Source: Alphaproteobacteria bacterium (GTDB lineage: Bacteria; Pseudomonadota; Alphaproteobacteria; Micavibrionales; Micavibrionaceae). From it: a stretch of DNA of 64,000 bases. The notes under the pieces were generated by a model. It did no database searches. It was not told where the DNA came from and was given only the letters and a program-made list of their open reading frames with translations. Made by a program: the position numbers and the translations under genes. Each line of letters begins with the position of its first letter. Position 1 is the first letter of the stretch. This document shows, one piece after another, positions 55,081-64,000 of the stretch. Location: positions 1 through 64,000 of the forward strand of contig JAJFGW010000016.1 of NCBI GenBank assembly GCA_021775915.1, read 5' to 3'.

Positions 55081-56562
55081 TTACCCGGCGAACAAAGCCG
55101 AAGCCGCGTTCATTCCTGTTGTAACCAGGCTATCAGGCGAAAGAATAAAGAGCAGGATAAAACCAACACTAGCAAAAACCACAGCCTGCTTGGAAAAGGC
55201 TGGTTGCGGATCAAAAGCGTCTGCCGGTTCATCAAAGAACATAACTTTCACAACGCGCAAATAATAGAACGCCGCCACAACAGAGGTTAAAATACCGAGC
55301 ACGGCCAGAATATAAAAGCCCGAAGCCACGGCAGCTTTAAAAATAAGCATCTTACCAAAGAACCCGGCCAAGGGAGGAATACCACTCATCGAAAACATTA
55401 AGATCGCCATGGCATAGGCCATTAACGGGTTCGTACGAGAAAACCCTGCCAGGTCACCAATTTTTTCAACCGCTACGCCACCCCGGCGCATGGTCAGGAT
55501 GATGCTAAAAACGCCTGCAGTCATAATCATATAAAGAACCAGATAAACAACAACAGCGCTAATCCCCTCCATTGTACCAGATACAACACCGATCAAAACA
55601 TAACCCATATTTCCAATCGAGCTATAAGCCATCAGGCGTTTGATATTGTCTTGTGCAATAGCGGCAAAAGCGCCAAGCGCCATCGAAGCCATAGACAGGA
55701 ACCAGATAATTTGTTGCCACTCACCAATAATAGGGCCAAACGGGCCAAACAAAAGCCGGATCAATAAGGCCATCGCTGCGACTTTGGGTACAATCGCAAA
55801 CAAGGCCGTAACAGAAGTCGGTGCACCTTCATAAACGTCCGGTGTCCACATGTGGAACGGCACAGCCGAAATTTTAAAGGCCAGACCGGTAAGCACAAAA
55901 ACAAGCCCTATAATCAAGCCAAGACCCGGCTCTGTTCCTGAGAGCGTCGCGGCAATCGTGTCAAATCCGACCGAGCCTGTATAACCGTAAATGAGCGACG
56001 CGCCGAAAAGCAGCATCCCGGATGCGAGCGCACCCAGAATAAAATACTTAATTCCGGCCTCCGCCGACTTGATATGGTCACGCCGAAAGGCCGCCAGCAC
56101 ATAAAGACTTAGAGCTTGCAGCTCTAGCCCCATATACATGGAAAGCAGATTATTCGCCGAGATCATCAACATCATGCCCAAACCGGCGAACAGAACGAGT
56201 ATCGGATATTCAAACCGCGCCATTTGTTCCTGATAAAGATAGCGCACAGAAATAGCCATCGTGACCATAAGTCCGAGCAATACAAACAGCTTCATGAACC
56301 CGGCAAACCGATCGAGTATAAACATACCGCCGAAGCTTGTTGTCCGTTCCCAATCCAGTCCCAGCAAGAAAGTTGCCGCCAGAGCGAAACTGCCGATAGT
56401 CGCCCAGCACAACATCTTTGTGCCTTCGTTGCCGCGAAATACGCCGGCAATCAAAAGAACCATCCCAGCAATCGCTAAAAACATCTCCGGCAAGGCTGGC
56501 GTTATATATGCCCAGCTAAACTCACTCATAATTATCTCCCTCTCCTGCTGCAGGTTCAACAT
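55081..56562 (-). CDS. nuoN: NADH-quinone oxidoreductase subunit N
   Basis: [44 protein letters not shown]; order nuoL-M-N. Confidence 0.95.
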   Translation of the reverse strand: MLNLQQEREIIMSEFSWAYITPALPEMFLAIAGMVLLIAGVFRGNEGTKMLCWATIGSFALAATFLLGLDWERTTSFGGMFILDRFAGFMKLFVLLGLMVTMAISVRYLYQEQMARFEYPILVLFAGLGMMLMISANNLLSMYMGLELQALSLYVLAAFRRDHIKSAEAGIKYFILGALASGMLLFGASLIYGYTGSVGFDTIAATLSGTEPGLGLIIGLVFVLTGLAFKISAVPFHMWTPDVYEGAPTSVTALFAIVPKVAAMALLIRLLFGPFGPIIGEWQQIIWFLSMASMALGAFAAIAQDNIKRLMAYSSIGNMGYVLIGVVSGTMEGISAVVVYLVLYMIMTAGVFSIILTMRRGGVAVEKIGDLAGFSRTNPLMAYAMAILMFSMSGIPPLAGFFGKMLIFKAAVASGFYILAVLGILTSVVAAFYYLRVVKVMFFDEPADAFDPQPAFSKQAVVFASVGFILLFILSPDSLVTTGMNAASALFAG

Positions 56563-58066
56563 TTAAAACCTGCATGTCTGGAACTTGTAAGCCCGCCATA
56601 TATTGCCCGTGTAACTTATCGACAGAGGGTGAAATACGATCCATCACAAAATTCGGGAAGACGCCGAGAAAAATAACAAGTAAAACCAGAGGCACAAAAA
56701 TACCCACTTCACGCGGACTCAAATCCAGCATTTGGGCTGCATCTTCATTATCCTGTGTTCCAAACATAACCCGCTTATAGAGCATGAGCATGTAAAGCGC
56801 CCCAAGAACAATGCCGGTTGTCGCAAACAGAGCCACCGTCGTATCAACCGAGAACGCTGCCAGCAATGAGAGGAACTCACCAACAAAGCCGCTTGTCCCC
56901 GGCAAACCGACAGAGCCGAGCATAAACACCATGAAGACAACCGCATATTTGGGCATATTTTTAACAAGCCCGCCATAACGCGCAATATCCCGCGTATGCA
57001 GCCGGTCATAAATAACGCCGACGCTCAAAAACAGCGCCGCAGAAATAACGCCGTGGCTAATCATCTGGAAGATACCGCCCTCAATACCCTCTATCGTCGC
57101 CGTAAAGATTCCGAGCGTTACAAACCCCATATGCGCGACCGAAGAATAAGCAATTAGCTTTTTCATGTCCTCCTGCACAAGCGCCACAAGCGAGGTGTAA
57201 ATAATCGCGACAACCGAGAGCCAATACACAAAATCAGCAAAATAAAGGCTAGCCTCCGGGAACATCGGCAGGGAAAAGCGCAAAAACCCATAGCCTCCCA
57301 TTTTCAAAAGCACACCTGCCAGAATCACAGACCCCGCGGTTGGTGCCTCCACATGCGCATCAGGCAACCATGTATGGACCGGCCACATCGGCATCTTGAC
57401 CGCAAAGCTGGCAAAGAACGCCAGCCACAGCCACATTTGCAGATCACGCGCCACCGGATTTTCGATCAAAGTTTGAATATCCGTTGTCCCAACCTCAACA
57501 TAAAGCGTCAGTAGCGCCAGCAGCATTAAAACAGAGCCCAACAACGTATAAAGGAAAAATTTAAACGCAGAATAAACCCGGCGCGGGCCGCCCCAAACTC
57601 CGATAATAAGAAACATCGGAATTAAAACGCCCTCAAAAAACACGTAGAACAACATTGAATCCAGAGCACAGAATGTCCCGATCATCATGGTTTCCAGCAC
57701 CAGAAACGCGATCATATATTCCTTAACGCGGGTCTTGATCGAATTCCAGCTCGCCAAAATACAGAGCGGCGTTAAAAATGCCGACAAGGCCACAAAGAAA
57801 ACCGAAATACCGTCAACGCCCATATGGTAGGAAATACCGAGCGAAGGAAACCAGTCCGCCTGCTCGACAAACTGAAAATCTGCCGTACTGCCGTCAAATC
57901 GTCCAAGTAAATACAGCGATAAAACGAAAGTAAATGTCGAGGTATAAAACGCTGTAAACTTAGCGTTTCGTGCCACTGTTTCAGCACCGCCCCGGATCAA
58001 AAATATAAACAGTGCTCCAATCAACGGCAGCGCCGTCATCAATGATAAAATTGGAAAATCAATCAT
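56522..58066 (-). CDS. nuoM: NADH-quinone oxidoreductase subunit M
   Basis: [52 protein letters not shown]. Confidence 0.95.
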   Translation of the reverse strand: MIDFPILSLMTALPLIGALFIFLIRGGAETVARNAKFTAFYTSTFTFVLSLYLLGRFDGSTADFQFVEQADWFPSLGISYHMGVDGISVFFVALSAFLTPLCILASWNSIKTRVKEYMIAFLVLETMMIGTFCALDSMLFYVFFEGVLIPMFLIIGVWGGPRRVYSAFKFFLYTLLGSVLMLLALLTLYVEVGTTDIQTLIENPVARDLQMWLWLAFFASFAVKMPMWPVHTWLPDAHVEAPTAGSVILAGVLLKMGGYGFLRFSLPMFPEASLYFADFVYWLSVVAIIYTSLVALVQEDMKKLIAYSSVAHMGFVTLGIFTATIEGIEGGIFQMISHGVISAALFLSVGVIYDRLHTRDIARYGGLVKNMPKYAVVFMVFMLGSVGLPGTSGFVGEFLSLLAAFSVDTTVALFATTGIVLGALYMLMLYKRVMFGTQDNEDAAQMLDLSPREVGIFVPLVLLVIFLGVFPNFVMDRISPSVDKLHGQYMAGLQVPDMQVLNVEPAAGEGDNYE

Positions 58067-58069
58067 ACT

Positions 58070-60064
58070 CTAGGACCCCAACATCATTTTATAAGCAAAC
58101 CACGAAATAATACCGATCAAGCCAATAATCATAACAAAGGCATACTGGTACAAATATCCGCTCTGAAAACGGCTCAGGATTCTGGCTGTTTGCATGGATG
58201 CCCCGGCGACACCATCCGGCCCCATCCCATCAATGATCTTTTTATCACCAACAGAAAAGCCGCGGCCTATGCACCAGACATTTTTGACAAACAGCCGGTC
58301 ATAAAGCTCATCAAAATACCATTTATTAAAGGACAGCTTATAAAGCGGCGCGATCTTGCCTGCCAGTTTTTGAGCTATCCCTTCGCACCACATATAAATT
58401 AAATAAGCGAGAAGAATGCCGAAGAGCGCCATAACAATCGGCAGTTTCTTCACCCAAACCGGAACATGGTGGGCGGCTTCAATTGTGTCATTTTCAGGCA
58501 GCACCTTTATACTCTCGCCCCAGAAATGCTCTTTGTCCCAAATGTTTACAAATTCAGATTCACTTACAATATCATTGCTGTGACCTTCTTCACTGGCCGA
58601 GCCAACAAACCCGCCATAAAAGACAGACCCGGCCAAGATCGCCCCGGTTGCCAGAACAATCAGAGGCGAGAGCATCACGGACGGTGATTCATGAACGTGA
58701 TCCATGACTTTCTTGCTCGCCCGCGGCTTGCCGTGAAAGGTCAACAAAATAAGACGCCAGCTATAAAAGGCTGTCATGAAAGCAGCGGCTATCCCCATCC
58801 AGAAGGCATACATCCCAAACCAGCTATGGTCAGCAAACGCCGCTTCCAAAATCATGTCTTTGGAATAATAACCGGCAAAAAACGGCAACCCGGCCAACGC
58901 GAGCGAGCCAATCCACATCAAAACATAAGTCGTCGGAATAAGCTTCCACAACCCGCCCATCTTGCGCATATCCTGTTCATCCGACATAGCATGAATAACA
59001 GAGCCTGCACCAAGGAAGAGCAGTGCTTTGAAAAACGCATGTGTCATCAGGTGGAAAATCGCCGCGCCATAAGCCGACACACCAATGGCAAAAAACATAT
59101 AACCAAGTTGACTCATCGTTGAATAGGCAATCACGCGCTTAATATCAAACTGCGTCAAACCAATTGTCGCCGCAACAAAGGCCGTTGTTGCCCCGGTGAT
59201 ACACACAATCTGCAACGCAAAGGGCGCATATTCAAATACCGGCGAAAATCTGACCAGCAAAAACACACCGGCAGTCACCATCGTTGCCGCATGAATAAGC
59301 GCAGAAACAGGTGTTGGCCCTTCCATAGCGTCCGGCAACCACGTATGCAAACCAAGCTGCGCGGATTTACCCACTGCGCCCATAAACAAAAGTAGGCTTA
59401 TTACGGTCAGAGAATGAAGCTCCCACCACAAAAAGTTAAATGTGTGTGTCGCCAGCTCCGGTGCCTTCATAAAAATCTCGTCAAACTGGACGCTACCAAA
59501 AACAAGGAATGTCGCCATAATGCCGAGCGCCAGACCAAAGTCGCCAACGCGGTTCACAACAAAAGCCTTAACCGCCGCTTTATTTGCGCTTTCCTTATGG
59601 TTCCAGAACCCAATCAAAAGATAAGAGGCCAGCCCGACCCCTTCCCAACCAAAGAAAAGCTGAAGAAGGTTATCAGCCGTTACCAGCATCAGCATCGCAA
59701 AAGTAAACAAACTCAAATAAGCCATAAAGCGCGCGCGGCTTTTATCATGTGCCATATAACCGATAGAATATACATGAACACAAGCCGATACGATATTGAT
59801 AACACACAACATTATAGCAGTAAGCTGGTCAACCCGCAAAGCCCATTCGACCTCAAAATCACCCGCGCTAATCCAGCTTGCCAGCATCACGGTGCGGACG
59901 TCACTATCAAACACAACATCAAAAAACAGGACACAAGAACAAAACGCCGCCAGGATAACTCCGGCACAAGTCACAAACTGCGCTCCTTCATCACCAATTT
60001 GCTTACCAAACAGTCCGGCAATCAAAAAAGCAAATAACGGTGGGAATACAGCTAATATCTCCAT
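58070..60064 (-). CDS. nuoL: NADH-quinone oxidoreductase subunit L
   Basis: LFFGWEGVGLASYLLIGFW, HTWLPDAMEGPTPVSALIHAATMVTAGVFLL. Confidence 0.96.
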   Translation of the reverse strand: MEILAVFPPLFAFLIAGLFGKQIGDEGAQFVTCAGVILAAFCSCVLFFDVVFDSDVRTVMLASWISAGDFEVEWALRVDQLTAIMLCVINIVSACVHVYSIGYMAHDKSRARFMAYLSLFTFAMLMLVTADNLLQLFFGWEGVGLASYLLIGFWNHKESANKAAVKAFVVNRVGDFGLALGIMATFLVFGSVQFDEIFMKAPELATHTFNFLWWELHSLTVISLLLFMGAVGKSAQLGLHTWLPDAMEGPTPVSALIHAATMVTAGVFLLVRFSPVFEYAPFALQIVCITGATTAFVAATIGLTQFDIKRVIAYSTMSQLGYMFFAIGVSAYGAAIFHLMTHAFFKALLFLGAGSVIHAMSDEQDMRKMGGLWKLIPTTYVLMWIGSLALAGLPFFAGYYSKDMILEAAFADHSWFGMYAFWMGIAAAFMTAFYSWRLILLTFHGKPRASKKVMDHVHESPSVMLSPLIVLATGAILAGSVFYGGFVGSASEEGHSNDIVSESEFVNIWDKEHFWGESIKVLPENDTIEAAHHVPVWVKKLPIVMALFGILLAYLIYMWCEGIAQKLAGKIAPLYKLSFNKWYFDELYDRLFVKNVWCIGRGFSVGDKKIIDGMGPDGVAGASMQTARILSRFQSGYLYQYAFVMIIGLIGIISWFAYKMMLGS

Positions 60065-60067
60065 AAC

Positions 60068-60382
60068 CTACCCCTTCATCCCGGAAATGTCTTCAACAGC
60101 GATAGAGCCTTTGCTCCGGAAGAAGACGACAAGAATAGCAAGCCCAATCGCCGCCTCTGCCGCCGCAACAGTCAGTATGAACATGGCAAAAACCTGCCCC
60201 GCCATATCCCCCATAAAAGACGAAAAGGTGACAAAATTTATATTCACGGCCAAAAGCATCAGCTCAATCGACATTAAAATAATGATTACATTTTTACGAT
60301 TCAGGAAAATACCAAACACGCCAATTGTAAATATCAGCCCGCCGAGCATCAGATAATGATTTAATCCAATTTCCATACTCAA
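60068..60382 (-). CDS. nuoK: NADH-quinone oxidoreductase subunit K
   Basis: [44 protein letters not shown]. Confidence 0.96.
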   Translation of the reverse strand: MSMEIGLNHYLMLGGLIFTIGVFGIFLNRKNVIIILMSIELMLLAVNINFVTFSSFMGDMAGQVFAMFILTVAAAEAAIGLAILVVFFRSKGSIAVEDISGMKG

Positions 60383-60987
60383 GCCCCCGACCCTGAATTT
60401 ACTTTTTTGATTTCCATTGAATCCTCAACCGTACGCGAGAACTGGTCCGCCACTTTTTGTTTTCTTACACCGCCCCTCGTCCGCAAGCTCAAAACAATCG
60501 CACCAATCATAGACACGAGGAGAATAAGCCCGGCAATCTGGAAGGCAAAAACATATTCGGTGTAAAGCAATGCGCCCAGAGATTCTGTATTCGACACACC
60601 CTCAACAATCGGCGCCGCGCGGTTCATCTCCACCTGCGGCGCAAACTGCCACGCACTATAAAGAGCAAAAAGCTCCGCCAGCAACACACCGCCAAGCAAC
60701 AAACCTATGGGAACATATTGCATTGCCCCTTTGCGTAGGTCAGAAAAGCTAATATCGAGCATCATCACAACAAACAGGAACAACACCGCGACAGCCCCGA
60801 CATAAACAATCACCAATATCATTGCAATAAACTCGGCCCCGAGAAGAACAAACAACCCCGCCGTATTAAAGAAAGCGAGAATCAGAAACAAAACCGAATG
60901 CACAGGATTCCGCGCCGTGATAACCATCAAGGCGCTTAAAACCAGTATGGAGGCGAAAAGATAGAACGCTAAAGTCGAAATTATCAT
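60379..60987 (-). CDS. nuoJ: NADH-quinone oxidoreductase subunit J
   Basis: [51 protein letters not shown]. Confidence 0.95.
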   Translation of the reverse strand: MIISTLAFYLFASILVLSALMVITARNPVHSVLFLILAFFNTAGLFVLLGAEFIAMILVIVYVGAVAVLFLFVVMMLDISFSDLRKGAMQYVPIGLLLGGVLLAELFALYSAWQFAPQVEMNRAAPIVEGVSNTESLGALLYTEYVFAFQIAGLILLVSMIGAIVLSLRTRGGVRKQKVADQFSRTVEDSMEIKKVNSGSGA

Positions 60988-61163
60988 AATCAGGTGTACT
61001 CATTTGCTTAAAGTCAGCATAGATATTTTTAGTATTTTAAAAGCGCTGCTTCAAGTGCGCATTGTTAAAAATATGCTTTTTACATTGATTTTTCTTTTAT
61101 ATCAGGGAAAAGTAGTGGAGATATTTATTTTGCCCAACTACTTTCAAAAAAAGGATACCGCCC

Positions 61164-61658
61164 GTGAAATACGCAAGTGTGCTTCTTGTTGCTCTTTTTG
61201 TTCTGGCTTTCTCTGCTCCGGCAAAAGCCGATGGCGACTTACTGAGTATCGGTCTTGGTTATTACGACATAAACGACAATGAAGATGCTGCCGATTTTCG
61301 GCTTGAATATCGTTGGGACACCCCCCTGCTCTGGGTTATTGAACCATGGGTTGGCGCTGAGGTCAGCTCAGACGGTGCCATTTATGGTGTCGGCGGCATT
61401 CTGGCCGACATACAATTTCAAAACGGTTTTCTGATTACGCCGAGTTTTGGTGCAGGACTCTACAGTGATGGCGACGGTAAAGACCTAGGACATGTTGTTG
61501 AATTTCGTTCCCAGCTTGAGCTTGGCTATGAATTTGATAATTTTTCCCGTATAGGAATTGCCGGCGGGCACATCTCAAATGCAGGGTTGGATGATAGAAA
61601 CCCCGGTACGGAATTCCTGAACCTATACTATCACGTTCCGATCGATCACTGGTTTTGA
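61164..61658 (+). CDS. PagL-like lipid A 3-O-deacylase / acyloxyacyl hydrolase
   Basis: Signal peptide, small beta-barrel, C-terminal GGHISNAGLDDRNPGTEFLNLYYHVPI with the H-x-S-x11-E spacing of PagL; GTG start. Confidence 0.8.
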   Translation: MKYASVLLVALFVLAFSAPAKADGDLLSIGLGYYDINDNEDAADFRLEYRWDTPLLWVIEPWVGAEVSSDGAIYGVGGILADIQFQNGFLITPSFGAGLYSDGDGKDLGHVVEFRSQLELGYEFDNFSRIGIAGGHISNAGLDDRNPGTEFLNLYYHVPIDHWF

Positions 61659-63049
61659 TAATGCATTCTTCCTAATGCCTGCCCATTGACCGTTAGATTA
61701 CCTGTCTTATCCAGATTGTAGTTCAAGACGAGTCCTTTACCGTCCTCGGTCGGTTGCGCCATGTCCTTAAACACCTCCGCTATCTGGGAAACATTAGAAC
61801 CTAACATCGAACTTAAGCCATCGACAAACTTATCAACGCCGCGCAACTCAAACTTACCTGCACCGGGAAAAGAGCCGTCTCCCAATACAGTATGCATAGA
61901 TTCTACAATAGATTGGTAAAGATCTCCATTGCCAGACTTGCAGTTTACGCCGAGCGTTATGCCACTCTCCTCTACAATACGAGCATACTTTTCAAAATCC
62001 TGTAGAAACTTATTTTCATCTTTCTCAAAAGCTAAATTACTTAACTCTTTTGCAGGAATGTTACCGAGATCAAATTTACAATCCGAATATTGCGGCAAAC
62101 CGGACTGACGAGAAAATTCGGGAGATACACTGTAAGCGACATTAAATTTTGCAGAGCCTTTCTCTTCCTTCATATTTCTTAGGCCAAGGCTTGTATCGAA
62201 ACTGATCTTTGGAAGGGGAAACATCACGTCTTTAACACCCGACAAATCGAGGTCTTTTACACTCAGGGAAGCGCTTATATTTTGTGGTATAACCGGATCT
62301 TCTTCCTCAACAGACATACCGCCATATGAAGTACCAATATCGAATTTACCTATTTTTACAGTACCATTGGACATGTCTCTATGTTTATTAAAAACAGTGA
62401 GAGTAACACCCTCAAGCGAAACCGTACCAACACCGGAATAGCTTTTGTCACCATTTTTTACGATACTCGACTGGAATGCCAACTCTGAATCAATGTTCAT
62501 CTTGGTATAACCACCTTCAATCTCAGCCTTCCACGTGCAGTCATCGCCGTTCGTAGTAATAGTATATTCTCCACGAGAAGATATATCCTGAAGCGACAGG
62601 TCATGTTTTACCGTATTGCAGAAACCTTCTACTGTGACGCTATCCATATCAGGGGATGTCGTCTTAATATCAACTTTAACAGGAACGGGTCCGTCAGAAA
62701 TCAGTTGGGCTTTAAGGCCAAACACATCAACCATTTTCAAGGTGTGTAGTGTTGTGCCTACCTTAATATCGTAGTTAAAATCCCCTTGATTTACTTTCAT
62801 GCTAACAGTCGGCACGATGGCCCTGTATTTTAGTATCCCCGCTGGCTCTACCGTAATGGAACCGGCACTCTCCACTTTTATATGGCTGTTATGTCCTGCT
62901 TGCTTATAAGCATCATCAAACGCCGCATTCATACCGATGGCAAGGCGCTCTGGAATGGCCACATTATTAGCATAAAAAGCACCGCCTGTTACTACGGTAG
63001 TTGCAAGAATAGCCGTACCAACAAGGAATTTTTTAACAGAAGATTTCAT
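61646..63049 (-). CDS. Membrane-anchored/exported DUF945-like protein
   Basis: N-terminal TM/signal, long beta-rich region, ends LNYNLDKTGNLTVNGQALGRM; ATG 63049 preceded by AAGGA (ORF track start 63064). Confidence 0.6.
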   Translation of the reverse strand: MKSSVKKFLVGTAILATTVVTGGAFYANNVAIPERLAIGMNAAFDDAYKQAGHNSHIKVESAGSITVEPAGILKYRAIVPTVSMKVNQGDFNYDIKVGTTLHTLKMVDVFGLKAQLISDGPVPVKVDIKTTSPDMDSVTVEGFCNTVKHDLSLQDISSRGEYTITTNGDDCTWKAEIEGGYTKMNIDSELAFQSSIVKNGDKSYSGVGTVSLEGVTLTVFNKHRDMSNGTVKIGKFDIGTSYGGMSVEEEDPVIPQNISASLSVKDLDLSGVKDVMFPLPKISFDTSLGLRNMKEEKGSAKFNVAYSVSPEFSRQSGLPQYSDCKFDLGNIPAKELSNLAFEKDENKFLQDFEKYARIVEESGITLGVNCKSGNGDLYQSIVESMHTVLGDGSFPGAGKFELRGVDKFVDGLSSMLGSNVSQIAEVFKDMAQPTEDGKGLVLNYNLDKTGNLTVNGQALGRMHYQNQ

Positions 63050-63085
63050 AGCAGCGTCCTTCATAATTATGAATTTAAAAAGACA

Positions 63086-63115
63086 TAACTAGAGGGATTT
63101 TGATATATATGTCAA
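63086..63115 (-). promoter_or_regulatory. Putative promoter of the DUF945-like gene
   Basis: Minus strand TTGACATATATATCAAAATCCCTCTAGTTA: TTGACA-N18-TAGTTA. Confidence 0.5.
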
Positions 63116-63121
63116 GAAAAA

Positions 63122-63604
63122 TTAACGATAAGGAGCTTCAACGGCAAGGTTGGCGGCAATCTGCGCTTCCCAGCGGTCACCATTTTCCAGCAGCTTGTCT
63201 TTGTTATAAAGAAGCTCCTCATGGGTTTCAGTAGCGAACTCAAAGTTCGGGCCTTCAACAATCGCATCAACCGGGCACGCCTCAGCGCACAGACCGCAAT
63301 AAATGCATTTGGTCATATCAATATCATAGCGGCTTGTCCGGCGACTGCCGTCTTCGCGCGGCTCCGCCTCAATTGTAATGGCCAAGGCCGGACATATGGC
63401 CTCGCACAACTTACAGGCAATGCAGCGCTCTTCCCCGTTCGGATAACGGCGCAACGCATGTTCCCCTCTGAAACGCGGGCTGATCGGCCCTTTTTCATAC
63501 GGGTAGTTAATCGTAACGCGCGGCTTGAACATATATTTAAACGTCAAAGCCATACCTTTGACGATTTCAGGAAGTAAAAAACTGCGCGCAAGCTTATCAA
63601 ACAT
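63122..63604 (-). CDS. nuoI: NADH-quinone oxidoreductase subunit I
   Basis: Two 4Fe-4S motifs: [12 protein letters not shown] and [12 protein letters not shown]. Confidence 0.96.
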   Translation of the reverse strand: MFDKLARSFLLPEIVKGMALTFKYMFKPRVTINYPYEKGPISPRFRGEHALRRYPNGEERCIACKLCEAICPALAITIEAEPREDGSRRTSRYDIDMTKCIYCGLCAEACPVDAIVEGPNFEFATETHEELLYNKDKLLENGDRWEAQIAANLAVEAPYR

Positions 63605-63615
63605 TATTTTTCCTA

Positions 63616-64000
63616 TTATGGCAGAGCATCAAACATAACCAGACTTCCCGATACGACCAAAACCCACAGCAGAGTAAAAGGCAGGAAAACCTTCCAGCCC
63701 AGCCGCATCAGTTGATCATAACGGTAACGCGGAAAAGTCGCCCGCGTCCATATGAAGAAGAACAAAACAGAGGCCGTTTTAACCGCAAACCAGATAAAGC
63801 CCGGAACAAATGCGAGGAAATCGATCCCGAAAGGCGGCAGCCAGCCACCCAGAAACAAAACAGTAGCCATCGCGCTCATCAAAATCATATTGGCATATTC
63901 ACCGAGGAAGAACAGCGCGTAAGTCATGGCCGAGTATTCAACCATAAAACCGCCGGACAGCTCCGACTCACCTTCCGGCAAGTCAAACGGCGCGCGGTTG
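63616..64000 (-). CDS. nuoH: NADH-quinone oxidoreductase subunit H, C-terminal part (runs off window end)
   Basis: [39 protein letters not shown]; the ORF track start at 63981 is an internal TTG, reading frame continues to window edge. Confidence 0.94.
   Translation of the reverse strand, partial: NRAPFDLPEGESELSGGFMVEYSAMTYALFFLGEYANMILMSAMATVLFLGGWLPPFGIDFLAFVPGFIWFAVKTASVLFFFIWTRATFPRYRYDQLMRLGWKVFLPFTLLWVLVVSGSLVMFDALP

Noticed and set aside
59414-60356. Two long plus-strand ORFs (207 and 186 aa)
   Set aside because: Antisense to nuoL/nuoK, highly conserved on the other strand

Overview
The window is a dense chromosomal block from an alphaproteobacterium (order not determinable from this sequence). 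From memory, the gene order follows a long ancestral alphaproteobacterial arrangement: lipA(partial)-lpdA-pdhC-pdhB-pdhA-ftsB // eno-kdsA-pyrG-secG-tpiA / ppiD-trpE / trpG-trpD-trpC / lexA / comEC / gltX-aminotransferase-gltA / lpxB-lpxI-lpxA-fabZ-lpxD-skp-bamA-rseP-dxr-cdsA-uppS-frr-pyrH-tsf-rpsB-dnaE-lolD-lolC/E-proS-DUF1467-rnj-coaX-birA-nuoN-nuoM-nuoL-nuoK-nuoJ // nuoI-nuoH(partial). No rRNA, tRNA, CRISPR array, prophage or transposase was seen. The novelty sits mostly in small breaks in this backbone: (1) an apparent pyruvate dehydrogenase E2 with no lipoyl domain, while E1-beta carries one; (2) an orphan Cys-rich membrane ORF directly behind an SOS-boxed lexA; (3) three orphan genes at backbone junctions sharing one promoter layout, TTGACATAAC-N12-GCTA; (4) a PagL-like lipid A deacylase plus a DUF945-like protein splitting the nuo operon; (5) a structured rpsB leader; (6) a reverse-strand polysaccharide deacetylase splitting trpE from trpG. 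I did not find a clear defence system or other multi-gene novel system. The lexA-linked ORF and the lipoyl-less E2 are the best leads.
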